A stretch of DNA of 64,000 nucleotides from Chitinophagaceae bacterium (lineage in GTDB: Bacteria > Bacteroidota > Bacteroidia > Chitinophagales > Chitinophagaceae), in assembly GCA_947452965.1 (NCBI GenBank), contig CANGEW010000002.1:1-64000 (forward strand), written 5' to 3'. The notes under the pieces were generated by a model. That model worked only from the letters and a program-made list of their open reading frames with translations. It did not search any database and was not told where the DNA came from. Positions within the stretch are counted from its first letter, which is position 1. Each line of letters opens with the position of its first letter. The position numbers and the translations under genes were made by a program. Shown here in pieces: positions 1 through 8,615 of this stretch.

Positions 1-1422
1 AGCAAAAATCAAAGTCAGATAGAAAAAAAGTTGTTTACGGATAATAGTGAGGGAGAAAAAATAAAGTTGATTCGTACTATGACTGATAATGACGAAGGGA
101 AAATTGTTGCAGATACCATTCAAGAGCTAAAACTTCGAAATCATTATTACAACAATGATTTTGCAATATTATACAGAACCAATGCACAAAGTAGAAGTTA
201 TGAAGAATCCCTTCGAAGAATGGGTATTGTGTATCGTATTTATGGCGGTATGAGTTTTTATCAGCGTAAAGAAGTAAAAGACTTTATTGCTTATTTGAGA
301 CTGGTAGTGAATCCAAGAGATGAAGAAGCGCTTAAAAGAGTCATTAATTATCCTGCAAGAGGTATTGGTAAAACAACCATTGACAAATTGGTACTATTGG
401 CTAATACTCATAATGTGAGTGTTTGGGATATTCTCACCAACGCAGCTATGTATGGATTTAAAAGCGGCACTTTAGAAAGCTTAGATGGTTTTGTTGTTAT
501 GATTCAGATGTTTCAAAGCGAATTAGCCAAGAAAAACGCCTATGATCTTGCCATCATTGTTGGAAAAAGTTCCACACTTGTGAAGGAACTTTTCAATGAT
601 AAAACTACAGAGGGATTGGCTAGATACGAAAACGTTCAGGAATTATTAAATTCGATTAAAGAGTTTACTGAAACTCCAATGAATGAAGAAGATGGAGAAG
701 TAGGGGATAAAGGTCTGGGTTCATATTTACAACAAATCGCATTACTTACCGATACTCAAGACGACAAAGAGCCAGCAGATGCAGTAAAATTAATGACCAT
801 TCATGCGGCAAAAGGTTTAGAATTTCCTGTTGTTTTTTTAGGAGGGTTAGAAGAAACCCTTTTTCCAAGCGCTATGTGTTTAAATTCCAGAGAAGAACTT
901 GAAGAAGAGCGAAGACTTTTTTACGTAGCAATAACCAGGGCTAAAACAAAACTCTATCTAACGTATGCGAATGCCCGCTATCGATTTGGTCAGTTGCAAC
1001 AAAATGAACCCAGTAGATTTATAGAAGATATCGACGAAGAGCATCTGGATAAATCTTATGCTGGTAGCAACAATCGAAATAATGCATCAGGTAATTGGGG
1101 TCAATCTTCTGCATATGAAAGAATGAGAAGAGGTTTTTCAACCCCAGCAGATCGAAGCGCTTCGCAGAAGTCTTCTTTTAGTATCCCCACTCCTCGTCCA
1201 CAAACAAAAGAGCACACTCCCAGCCAAAATTTTGCGCCGAGTGAAAGTGGTGAATTAAAAGAAGGGTTAAAAGTAGAGCATTTAAAATTCGGTTTTGGCA
1301 GAATTACCAAAATGGAAGGGGCTTCCCATAACCCAATTGCTACAATAATGTTTGAACAAAACGGAGAGAAAAAAATCATGCTCAATTATGCTAAACTCAG
1401 AATAGTAGAGGAGGGCGCTTAA
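1..1422 (+). CDS. ATP-dependent DNA helicase, UvrD/PcrA type (3' part)
   Basis: This is the C-terminal part of a superfamily 1A 3'-5' DNA helicase used in excision repair and replication-fork maintenance. The reading frame is open back to base 1, where it reads in-frame residues SKNQSQIEKKLFTDN typical of the family, so the true start lies upstream of the window. The TTG at 31 is only an internal leucine codon. Visible family signatures are ILYRTNAQSR, the motif V region VKLMTIHAAKGLEFPVVF and the motif VI region EEERRLFYVAITRAK. A low-complexity linker rich in S, N and P follows, then a small C-terminal domain (LKFGFGRITKMEG) as in PcrA. The Walker A and DEAD-like motifs must be upstream. 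PcrA/UvrD versus a close paralogue cannot be settled from this half. Confidence 0.93.
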   Translation, partial: SKNQSQIEKKLFTDNSEGEKIKLIRTMTDNDEGKIVADTIQELKLRNHYYNNDFAILYRTNAQSRSYEESLRRMGIVYRIYGGMSFYQRKEVKDFIAYLRLVVNPRDEEALKRVINYPARGIGKTTIDKLVLLANTHNVSVWDILTNAAMYGFKSGTLESLDGFVVMIQMFQSELAKKNAYDLAIIVGKSSTLVKELFNDKTTEGLARYENVQELLNSIKEFTETPMNEEDGEVGDKGLGSYLQQIALLTDTQDDKEPADAVKLMTIHAAKGLEFPVVFLGGLEETLFPSAMCLNSREELEEERRLFYVAITRAKTKLYLTYANARYRFGQLQQNEPSRFIEDIDEEHLDKSYAGSNNRNNASGNWGQSSAYERMRRGFSTPADRSASQKSSFSIPTPRPQTKEHTPSQNFAPSESGELKEGLKVEHLKFGFGRITKMEGASHNPIATIMFEQNGEKKIMLNYAKLRIVEEGA

Positions 1423-1505
1423 TTTTTCAACTTGCGAAATAAGAAAAACTTGCGTTCCTAGTGTCACTTTAGCTTAATTTATACAAGCGATTAATGAATA
1501 TCCTA

Positions 1506-1513
1506 TAATTTTG
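1506..1513 (+). promoter_or_regulatory. Candidate -7 promoter box for nfu
   Basis: TAATTTTG matches the Bacteroidetes -7 consensus TAnnTTTG and lies about 20 bases before the ATG at 1534, which gives a short leader. No TTG element is visible at the usual spacing upstream, so only half of the promoter is supported. Confidence 0.35.
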
Positions 1514-1533
1514 TATTTCATAAATTCATTGAT

Positions 1534-2133
1534 ATGATCAAAACAGGCAATCCCGTTATTAGCATTTACACAGAAATGACTCCCAATCCGGAAACGATGA
1601 AGTTTGTGGCAAATAAGTTACTTTATCCAGGAAAAAGTATTGATTTCCCAGATGAATCAAGTGCGAAACCGTCTCCTATGGCGCAGGCTTTGTTTAGTTT
1701 TCCCTTTATTAAATCGGTATTCATAGCCAGTAATTTTGTGACACTTACTAAAATATCCGAAACAGATGATTGGCAGGATATGATTCCATCCATTAAATTA
1801 TTTTTAAAAGAATATTTAGAAGAAGGGAAAGTAGTAGTTAATGAAGAGGAAGTAATGAAAATCAAGGCAGAAAGTTCTAATGAAGTTAGCGCAGATGATA
1901 CGGATGTAGTAAAAAGAATTAAGGAGTTACTTGAAAATTATGTAAAACCTGCCGTAGAAATGGATGGGGGTGCTATTCAATTTAAAAGCTTTGAAGATGG
2001 TAAGGTAAATTTGATGTTACAGGGAAGTTGCAGTGGTTGTCCGTCTTCTATGATAACTTTAAAAGCAGGGATTGAAGGAATGATGAAAAGAATGATTCCT
2101 GAGGTAAAAGAAGTAGTGGCAGAAGCAGAATAG
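1534..2133 (+). CDS. Nfu-family iron-sulfur cluster carrier protein
   Basis: This 199-residue protein is built like NFU1/NfuA-type Fe-S scaffold or carrier proteins. It has an N-terminal Nfu_N-like domain (about residues 10-100, beginning IYTEMTPNPETMKFV), a charged linker, and a C-terminal NifU-like domain (about 122-195). The C-terminal domain carries the cluster-binding CxxC at C166 and C169 (GSCSGCPSS). In this family the two cysteines of a dimer hold a 4Fe-4S cluster for delivery to apo-proteins in the cytoplasm. The gene stands alone, with its own -7-like box upstream and a strong hairpin terminator downstream. Assignment to the family is firm; which apo-proteins it serves is not visible. 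Confidence 0.93.
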   Translation: MIKTGNPVISIYTEMTPNPETMKFVANKLLYPGKSIDFPDESSAKPSPMAQALFSFPFIKSVFIASNFVTLTKISETDDWQDMIPSIKLFLKEYLEEGKVVVNEEEVMKIKAESSNEVSADDTDVVKRIKELLENYVKPAVEMDGGAIQFKSFEDGKVNLMLQGSCSGCPSSMITLKAGIEGMMKRMIPEVKEVVAEAE

Positions 2134-2153
2134 TTTTTTATCAAATAATTTAT

Positions 2154-2186
2154 AGAGCACTTCTTTTGAAGTGCTCTTATTTTTTA
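2154..2186 (+). terminator. Rho-independent terminator after nfu
   Basis: A perfect 10-bp stem (AGAGCACTTC at 2154-2163 paired with GAAGTGCTCT at 2168-2177) closes on a TTTT loop and is followed by a T-rich run. It sits 20 bases after the nfu stop and before pnuC, separating the two transcription units. Confidence 0.88.
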
Positions 2187-2197
2187 AGCAATAAAGT

Positions 2198-2824
2198 ATG
2201 TCTGTACAATCCATTTGGCAACAATTTTATCAAAATGTTGTAGAAACAAAATGGCAGGAGTGGGTAAGCACTCTCGCACAGGTGTTGAGTGTATGGTATG
2301 CCAAAAAAAACAAGATTTGGGTGTATCCCACTGGAATTATAGGCGTACTGCTTGCAGCCTATGTATATTACTTTATGGCATCACCACCTTTATACGCAGA
2401 TGGGTTACTAAATGTATATTATTTCGTCATGAGCGTATATGGTTGGTATGCATGGAATCAAAAAAGCAACCATGTGCATACTTATCCTATCAGTTGGTGT
2501 AATAAAAAAGAAATAAGGATGGGAATTTTATTGTTTATAATGGGCTGGTTAATTCTATTTATATTATTGTCAAAAATAACAGACAGCAACACGCCCATAT
2601 TAGATGCATTGGTTTCTGCTTCGGCTGTAACTTCTATGTGGTGGATGGCAAAAAGGAAAATTGAAAATTGGATAGCATGGATTTTTTCTAATCTAGTAGC
2701 GATACCTTTAAATTTTTATAAAGGATTTATGCTGTTCACACTTATGTATATTTTGTTTTTGTTGTTAGCCGTTTCAGGTTATCAAGAATGGAAAAAACAG
2801 ATCAAACCAATGCAAGTCAAGTAA
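2198..2824 (+). CDS. pnuC: Nicotinamide riboside transporter PnuC
   Basis: This 208-residue integral membrane protein has several hydrophobic helices and the aromatic-rich segments typical of PnuC carriers (for example VYGWYAWNQK near residue 85 and SAVTSMWWMAKRKIENW around 145-162). PnuC proteins facilitate entry of nicotinamide riboside or a related vitamin across the inner membrane. The downstream gene is a NadR-type kinase that would phosphorylate incoming riboside and trap it, which supports the nicotinamide riboside assignment over thiamine (PnuT) or riboflavin (PnuX) variants. The stop codon overlaps a possible ATG of the kinase gene (TAATG), suggesting coupled translation. Confidence 0.92.
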   Translation: MSVQSIWQQFYQNVVETKWQEWVSTLAQVLSVWYAKKNKIWVYPTGIIGVLLAAYVYYFMASPPLYADGLLNVYYFVMSVYGWYAWNQKSNHVHTYPISWCNKKEIRMGILLFIMGWLILFILLSKITDSNTPILDALVSASAVTSMWWMAKRKIENWIAWIFSNLVAIPLNFYKGFMLFTLMYILFLLLAVSGYQEWKKQIKPMQVK

Positions 2825-3369
2825 TGGCAAATGAAATAAAAAAAATTGTAGTAATTGGTCCTGAATCTACAGGAAAAAGCACTTTATGCAAAATGCTTGC
2901 TAATCATTTTAATGCCCTTTGGGTAGAAGAATATGCCAGAGAGTATTTGCTAACTAACGGAAATAAATATACGTATGAAGATTTACAAATAATTGCTGCC
3001 GGCCAAATTCAAAATGAAGAACAAGCGATTCATAAACTTTTAGCTGACCCAACTTCAAAATTATTGTTTATAGATACAGATATGTATGTGATGAAAGTAT
3101 GGAGTGAATTTGTATTTAATCGTTGTGATCAAACAATTTTACATACTATTCTTACAAGAAAATATGATTTGTATTTATTGTGCCAGCCTGATATACCATG
3201 GGTTAAGGACGAATTGAGAGAATATCCTGATTTGCAAATACGCGAACAATTATACCATCATTATAAAGAAATTTTAATCAATCAATCTGTACCATGGATT
3301 AATATTTCCGGCAACTACGAAGAAAGGCTGGAAACCTCTATCAAAGAAGTGAATCGTTTATTTTACTAA
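2824..3369 (+). CDS. nadR: NadR-like nicotinamide-nucleotide/riboside ATPase kinase
   Basis: This P-loop kinase resembles the C-terminal ribosylnicotinamide kinase domain of NadR. The Walker A motif GPESTGKST lies right at the N-terminus, followed by EEYAREYL and the FIDTDMYVMKVW segment typical of this family. It lacks the N-terminal HTH and adenylyltransferase domains of enterobacterial NadR, so it should act only as an enzyme that converts nicotinamide riboside to NMN with ATP. An in-frame ATG also exists at 2788. I prefer 2824 because it gives a one-base TAATG overlap with pnuC and places the P-loop close to the N-terminus as in relatives. The 3' end overlaps the convergent transglycosylase gene by 12 bases. 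Confidence 0.88.
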   Translation: MANEIKKIVVIGPESTGKSTLCKMLANHFNALWVEEYAREYLLTNGNKYTYEDLQIIAAGQIQNEEQAIHKLLADPTSKLLFIDTDMYVMKVWSEFVFNRCDQTILHTILTRKYDLYLLCQPDIPWVKDELREYPDLQIREQLYHHYKEILINQSVPWINISGNYEERLETSIKEVNRLFY

Positions 3370-4053
3370 AGCATCTATATCTGGGTCTCCCTGTAAATGA
3401 TCCATTTGTATCATAATTCTGGGTGTTCTAAATGCAACATATCTCGAGGAAGGCACTACTGTAAATTTTTTTGGATTAGGCAAACAAGCTGCAATCATTG
3501 CCGCTTCTCTTCGGGTAAGGTATTTGGCATCTTTTCCAAAGTATTTCTTCGAAGCCGCTTGAATTCCAAAAACTCCTTTCCCCATTTCAGCTATATTTAA
3601 ATAGGTCTCTAAAATTCTTTCCTTGCTCCATAATAATTCTATCATAAAGGTGAAATAGATCTCTAAACCTTTTCTAAAAAAACCGCTATGTTGCCAAAGA
3701 AATACGTTTTTTGCAGTTTGCTGACTAAGGGTACTTGCACCTCTTGTTTTGTTGGGGTGTTTTTTATTATACTTAATAGCTAGCTTGATGGCTTTCAAAT
3801 CAAAACCATCATGATCTGGAAACAATTGATCTTCAGATGCCATCACTGCGAGTTTGATATTTGGACTCATCTCTTCATAACTAATATAATCTCTATCAAA
3901 CCCATTGCCTTCTACAAAATTTACAAATTGAGTAATGGTAATCGGTGGATTTATCCATTTACAAAAAAGAATATACCCAAGTTGAAATAAAAATAGCCAT
4001 AAGGCAACCCTTCTTATTTTTTTCCATACTGAAGTTTTATTCTTTTCTTCCAT
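3358..4053 (-). CDS. mtgA: Monofunctional peptidoglycan glycosyltransferase (GT51)
   Basis: This is a single-domain GT51 transglycosylase that polymerises lipid II into glycan strands at the outer face of the inner membrane. It has one N-terminal membrane anchor (about residues 14-32) followed by the catalytic domain. The hallmark motifs are ASEDQLFPDHDGFD, which contains the catalytic glutamate, and RGASTLSQQTAKNVFLW, then RILETYLNIAEMGKGVFGIQAAS. No transpeptidase domain follows, which distinguishes it from class A PBPs. A longer frame from 4101 exists, but the ATG at 4053 (MEEKNKTSVW) gives the usual short cytoplasmic tail and avoids overlap with the upstream lysE-like gene. It is the last gene of a GH3-LysE-MtgA run. 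Confidence 0.93.
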   Translation of the reverse strand: MEEKNKTSVWKKIRRVALWLFLFQLGYILFCKWINPPITITQFVNFVEGNGFDRDYISYEEMSPNIKLAVMASEDQLFPDHDGFDLKAIKLAIKYNKKHPNKTRGASTLSQQTAKNVFLWQHSGFFRKGLEIYFTFMIELLWSKERILETYLNIAEMGKGVFGIQAASKKYFGKDAKYLTRREAAMIAACLPNPKKFTVVPSSRYVAFRTPRIMIQMDHLQGDPDIDALVK

Positions 4054-4063
4054 AATGCAACAT

Positions 4064-4678
4064 TTATAAAACATTATATAATAAAGCCACCCCAAATCCA
4101 ATATAAAGCAATCCTGAAATCTTATTGATGATGTTGATGTTTTTGTCGGTAAGTGTAGCCCTCAATTTACCTGCTAAATTTATTTTCAATAAATCTGCAA
4201 TAATATTTAAGGAGATACAAATAGCGAAACTTGTGAGTCTTTCATCAAAGCTATTCTCGATGGTTTTGGCGGTAGCTGCCAGCCAAATTCCAATAACTGC
4301 AGGATTGAGCGTGTTGATTAAAAATCCTGTAATGAATACTTTGAGATAATTTTTTTGCATCCATTTGATGCTGTCTTGCATTTCTTGTTTTTTTTGTTGG
4401 GTTTTGAAAAACAAATAAAATAAACCAAGCCCAATAAGAAACAATCCACCTGCAACTCCGATTTCTTTTTCGAAACTAATGACTTGTTGCAGTAATGTCC
4501 CAAAAAAATTTGCCAGTACAATCCAAATCAAATCACTCACCCATACACCCAATACGAAATAAAATGCAGCGGTAAAGCCATTGTTGATTCTAAGTTTCAG
4601 GATGGTGAAAATTACAGGCCCTACAGAAAAAATTAAAATAAGACCTAACAATAAACCTGAAATAATCGCCTCTAACAT
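4064..4678 (-). CDS. LysE/RhtB-family exporter
   Basis: This 204-residue membrane protein has about six hydrophobic segments. Its N-terminus (ISGLLLGLILIFSVGPVIF) matches the start of LysE/RhtB translocators, where the first helix carries a conserved GP pair. Members export amino acids or related small metabolites by proton-coupled antiport across the inner membrane; substrates include lysine, homoserine, threonine and cysteine derivatives. The gene lies 29 bases downstream of a GH3-type acyl-adenylating enzyme and 10 bases upstream of mtgA on the same strand. The substrate cannot be read from sequence; an amino acid or an acyl-amino acid conjugate are both possible. Confidence 0.85.
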   Translation of the reverse strand: MLEAIISGLLLGLILIFSVGPVIFTILKLRINNGFTAAFYFVLGVWVSDLIWIVLANFFGTLLQQVISFEKEIGVAGGLFLIGLGLFYLFFKTQQKKQEMQDSIKWMQKNYLKVFITGFLINTLNPAVIGIWLAATAKTIENSFDERLTSFAICISLNIIADLLKINLAGKLRATLTDKNINIINKISGLLYIGFGVALLYNVL

Positions 4679-4707
4679 GCTTAAGATTTACAATGATGAG
4701 GGTAATT

Positions 4708-6243
4708 TTAATGTAGTGAGTAGGATGTTAAAAATGCTTGCCATTCTGCGAGCATTTTTCCTTTTAGCACTCTTGGAAATTTATGCTGTCCTCCAATTTT
4801 ACCTTTGGATTTCATGAAGTCCATGAATACATCTTCTTTTAAAACTTCTACGCTGATTGATTTTAAAGCATGTTTCCGTTCCACTTCATAATCGTCATTC
4901 AATCCTTTTATTTTTTCATCAATAAGTTTTGCTAAGTTATTTTCATCAATTTCTTGATTACAAGCGACATACCATTTATGACCAAAAAAAGTACCATCAG
5001 GAACACCTGTTACTGTGAATTCTGGTATGATAAGGTTTAATTCATTAGAAACTAGCTCAATGGCTTTATTCATGTTATCAACACTTAAGTGTTCTCCTAC
5101 TAAACTCAAAAAGTGCTTAGTTCTTCCCGTGATAATGATTTCACTGTTTGCTTTATCAATCAATTTTACAGTATCTCCGATGGCATATCTCCAGGTTCCA
5201 GCATTGGTACTCATTAAAATAGCATATTCCTTAAACTCTTCAATTTCATGAATCATGTATGTTTCTGGATTGTCAACCATATTTCCATCGCCATCAAAAT
5301 TATTATCGTCGAATGGTACAAACTCAAAAAAGATATTATTATTCAAAGCTAGTTGCATTCCTTTAGCATCTTGCCTGCTTTGATAGGCAAGAAAACCTTC
5401 GCTTGCTAAATAAGTTTCAATATAGGTAAGTGGTTTGCCCAATAATCTTTCAAATCCTTTCTTATATGGCTCCATTGCTACGCCACCATGAACATAAAAA
5501 GCCAAATTTGGCCACATATCATGAATGTTATTTAATTGATAACGCTCAATGATTTTTTCTATACATAACTGTAGCCATGCGGGTACGCCAATAATAAATC
5601 CTATATCCCATTTGGGAGCGTTTTCTACAATTTCATCTAGCTTTTTAGCCCAATCTCTTTCTTTGGCAATTTTTTTCCCTGGTTTGTACAACCCTAATCC
5701 TTGAAACCAAAAAGGAATATTTTTTTGTTGAATACCACTTAAGTCGCCTGCATAATAAGTAGGCCCTTTTTGTAATTGTGTACTTCCTCCTAACATCAGC
5801 CAGCCTTTACCAATAGATCTTTTAGGGATGTTTTCATATTTGGTTAAACTAATTAATTGTCTAAAACTCGTAAGGGTATTACTTTTAATAAGATCTTTAG
5901 TTACGGGAATATATTTACTGGCAGCTTCGCTTGTTCCACTGCTCAATGCAAAAAACTTTATTACACCAGGCCAGCAAACATCCGAAGTGCCCTCTAAAGT
6001 TTTATACCACCATTCTTTGTAAATTTTATCGTAATTATAGGTAGGAACCAGTTGTTGGAATTTTTTTCCAATATGCTTACTAATCAAAATTTCATCAAAC
6101 TTAAATTGCTGTCCGAATTCTGTAAAGCGAGCCTTTTTTAGTAATTTTCTCAAAACCTTCAATTGTTGCCTCCTTGGATCACTTACAGAAATGTTTAATG
6201 CCTTGGCTATGGTTTTGGAAAGTTTGATATCGAAAATGGCCAT
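4708..6243 (-). CDS. GH3 auxin-responsive promoter family acyl-adenylating protein
   Basis: This 511-residue protein belongs to the GH3 family of the ANL adenylating superfamily. Plant members activate a carboxylate (jasmonate, indole-acetate, benzoates) with ATP and transfer it to an amino acid. Family motifs are in order: the P-loop-like FFALSSGTSEAASKYIPVT around residues 98-116, TYLASEGFLAYQ in the middle, and WRYAIGDTVKL before the C-terminal lid domain. The length is close to the bacterial members. Bacterial GH3 proteins are common in Bacteroidota but their substrates are largely unknown. A -7-like box lies about 22 bases upstream, and the lysE-like and mtgA genes follow on the same strand. 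Family call is strong; substrate is unknown. Confidence 0.9.
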   Translation of the reverse strand: MAIFDIKLSKTIAKALNISVSDPRRQQLKVLRKLLKKARFTEFGQQFKFDEILISKHIGKKFQQLVPTYNYDKIYKEWWYKTLEGTSDVCWPGVIKFFALSSGTSEAASKYIPVTKDLIKSNTLTSFRQLISLTKYENIPKRSIGKGWLMLGGSTQLQKGPTYYAGDLSGIQQKNIPFWFQGLGLYKPGKKIAKERDWAKKLDEIVENAPKWDIGFIIGVPAWLQLCIEKIIERYQLNNIHDMWPNLAFYVHGGVAMEPYKKGFERLLGKPLTYIETYLASEGFLAYQSRQDAKGMQLALNNNIFFEFVPFDDNNFDGDGNMVDNPETYMIHEIEEFKEYAILMSTNAGTWRYAIGDTVKLIDKANSEIIITGRTKHFLSLVGEHLSVDNMNKAIELVSNELNLIIPEFTVTGVPDGTFFGHKWYVACNQEIDENNLAKLIDEKIKGLNDDYEVERKHALKSISVEVLKEDVFMDFMKSKGKIGGQHKFPRVLKGKMLAEWQAFLTSYSLH

Positions 6244-6264
6244 CTACGCTTATTTACTGTACCG

Positions 6265-6272
6265 CAAATATA
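6265..6272 (-). promoter_or_regulatory. Candidate -7 promoter box for the GH3 gene
   Basis: Read on the minus strand the bases are TATATTTG, a match to TAnnTTTG, placed about 22 bases before the GH3 start codon. A -33 TTG at standard spacing is not evident. Confidence 0.35.
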
Positions 6273-6357
6273 TCGTGGATAGCCCAATTAGCCATCATTA
6301 TTTTCCACAATCAACTTGGGAGATTTCTACTAAAATCTTTTATAATTTTTAATCCAA

Positions 6358-6390
6358 TTGCATCAATATTGATAAAAATACATAGGTTTG
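6358..6390 (+). promoter_or_regulatory. Candidate promoter for the S46 peptidase operon
   Basis: TTG at 6358-6360 is followed after 22 bases by TAGGTTTG at 6383-6390, matching the Bacteroidetes -33/-7 arrangement. The predicted start of transcription would be near 6397, giving a leader of about 20 bases before the ATG at 6417. Confidence 0.45.
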
Positions 6391-6416
6391 CCGTCTCAAA
6401 ATAAAAACACATAACA

Positions 6417-8579
6417 ATGAAAAAGATATTATTATCCCTATTGCTGATTGCTACCATTTTAACCACAAAAGCTGATGAAGGAATGTGGTTGCCTATGCTA
6501 TTAGGTAAGCAAGTATATAATGACATGGTAAAAAGAGGATTGAAACTATCAAAAGAACAATTGTATTCTATTAATAAAGCATCTTTAAAAGATGCTATTA
6601 TCATTTTCGGAAGAGGATGTACAGGAGAAATTGTTAGCAACCAAGGATTAATCTTTACGAATCACCATTGTGGGTATGAAGCAATAGCAAATGCTAGCAG
6701 TGTGGAACACAATTACTTAAGAGATGGCTTTTATGCATTTAATAAAGATCAGGAAATCAAATCTGATTTAACTGTGCAGTTTTTAGAAAGAATTGAAGAT
6801 GTTACCGCTCAAGTAGAAGCAGGATTGAAAGGACTAACATGGGCCGAAAGAACTAAAAAACTTCAAGAAGTATACAAGGGCATTACTGATAAGGTACTTG
6901 ATAAGGAAAATGGGATTTCTGGAAGAGTGTATAGCATGTTTAAAGACAATCAGTATATAATGTATGTCTACAAAACATATAAGGATATACGCTTGGTAGG
7001 AACTCCTCCAGAAAGCATTGGTAAATTTGGTGGAGATACTGATAATTGGGAATGGCCAAGACACACAGGAGATTTTTCCGTTTTCAGAGTATATGCTTCA
7101 AAAGATGGCAAACCAACTGAATACAGTAAAGAAAACGTGCCTTTAAAGCCCAAACATTTCTTGCCAGTTAGCATTAAAGGAATCAAAGATGGCGATTATG
7201 CTATGATTTATGGCTATCCAGGGGGTACCAATCGTTATGAAACCAGTAATGGTATCAAACTTAAAAACGAAATCGAAAATCCAGCTTTAGTTGGGTTGAG
7301 AGATGTTCGATTGAAGTACATGCATGAGCAAATGATTAAAGATCCTGCTGTAAAATTAAAATTAGCTTCTGATTATGCAAGCATTGCTAACTATTGGAAG
7401 TTTTTTGACGGTGAAACGAAGCAGCTAATCAAATTTAATACATACGGACAAAAAAAGCAATTTGAAAATGATTTCACTACTTGGGCAAAAGGAAAGCCTG
7501 AATATGAAAATATTTTTTCTGAGTATGAAAAAAATTATGCCACTTGGACTCCTTATTCCAAACATCGTCAGTACTTAAGAGAAGGAATCTTAGGTTCACC
7601 TTTATCGGCTTTTGCTGCCAATAATTTAATGGCAGTTGAAATGGCTTTTACTAAGAAAGATGCTACTGCAGAGGATATTAAAAAAGCTATTGACGCTGCA
7701 GATGCTGCAAGAAAAAACTTTATCAAATCAGAAGACATTCTAAGCGATAAGAATATTTTAGCAGCTGTTGCACAAGCCTTTTATAATGATATTGACAAGA
7801 GCCAACATCCTGAAAGTATTTTTGAAAAAATTTCTATTTATGGCGATTTGAAAGATGAGGCAACTTATAAAAAATGGGCCGCTGATGTTTTTGCTAAGAG
7901 CTTGGTGCTAGATAATGAAAAATGGGCCGCCTTCGTTGCGAAGCCTGATATTGTAAGTTTACTGGCTGATTTTTCATACAATTTTGCTTCTTCTTTTGTT
8001 AAAAATTTCACAGTGAAGTATGCGCCTATCTATACAGCTTTTGTAAACAGAAATAATGAGTTGGGCAGAAGTTATATGAAAGGAATTATGGAGAGAGATC
8101 CTATCGCTGCTGCAAAAATGTATCCAGATGCAAACTTTAGCATGCGTGTAAGTTTTGGTAATGTAAAAAGTTATAAACCAAAAGATGCTGTTGCGTACGA
8201 TTATATTACAACTGCAAAAGGAATCATGGAAAAGTATGTGCCAGGAGATTATGAATTTGATTTGCCTGAAAAACAAGTTGAGTTGTTAAAGAAAAAAGAT
8301 TTTGGTCAATACATTGATAAAAACAGAAATGATTTGGTAATCGGATTCATAACAACAAATGACATAACAGGTGGGAATAGTGGTAGTCCTGTCATTGACG
8401 GAAACGGAAATTTAATAGGATTGGCATTTGACGGAAATTATGAAGCATTAAGTCATAAAATAGCTTTCGATAAAGATTTAAATCGTACGATATGTGTAGA
8501 TGTTCGCTATGTGTTGTGGTGCATTGATAAGTTTGGCGGCGCTAAAAACTTAATTGATGAAATCAATCCAATTAAATAA
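6417..8579 (+). CDS. S46-family dipeptidyl peptidase, DPP7-like
   Basis: This 720-residue periplasmic serine exopeptidase is expected to release N-terminal dipeptides from oligopeptides for uptake. A signal peptide (about residues 1-19) precedes the S46 fold. The catalytic triad can be placed by family motifs: His84 in TNHHCGY, Asp219 in PRHTGDFS and Ser655 in GGNSGSP. Residue 673, 18 positions after the serine, is Gly (LAFDGNYEA). In the family Gly at this place goes with DPP7-type preference for hydrophobic P1 residues, whereas Arg marks the acidic-specific DPP11. The deoxyhypusine-synthase-like gene follows after 36 bases and is probably cotranscribed. S46 assignment is firm; the subtype is inferred from one residue. 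Confidence 0.95.
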   Translation: MKKILLSLLLIATILTTKADEGMWLPMLLGKQVYNDMVKRGLKLSKEQLYSINKASLKDAIIIFGRGCTGEIVSNQGLIFTNHHCGYEAIANASSVEHNYLRDGFYAFNKDQEIKSDLTVQFLERIEDVTAQVEAGLKGLTWAERTKKLQEVYKGITDKVLDKENGISGRVYSMFKDNQYIMYVYKTYKDIRLVGTPPESIGKFGGDTDNWEWPRHTGDFSVFRVYASKDGKPTEYSKENVPLKPKHFLPVSIKGIKDGDYAMIYGYPGGTNRYETSNGIKLKNEIENPALVGLRDVRLKYMHEQMIKDPAVKLKLASDYASIANYWKFFDGETKQLIKFNTYGQKKQFENDFTTWAKGKPEYENIFSEYEKNYATWTPYSKHRQYLREGILGSPLSAFAANNLMAVEMAFTKKDATAEDIKKAIDAADAARKNFIKSEDILSDKNILAAVAQAFYNDIDKSQHPESIFEKISIYGDLKDEATYKKWAADVFAKSLVLDNEKWAAFVAKPDIVSLLADFSYNFASSFVKNFTVKYAPIYTAFVNRNNELGRSYMKGIMERDPIAAAKMYPDANFSMRVSFGNVKSYKPKDAVAYDYITTAKGIMEKYVPGDYEFDLPEKQVELLKKKDFGQYIDKNRNDLVIGFITTNDITGGNSGSPVIDGNGNLIGLAFDGNYEALSHKIAFDKDLNRTICVDVRYVLWCIDKFGGAKNLIDEINPIK

Positions 8580-8615
8580 TTATCTCTTTATTCAAAATTA
8601 GACAAATCAATACAC

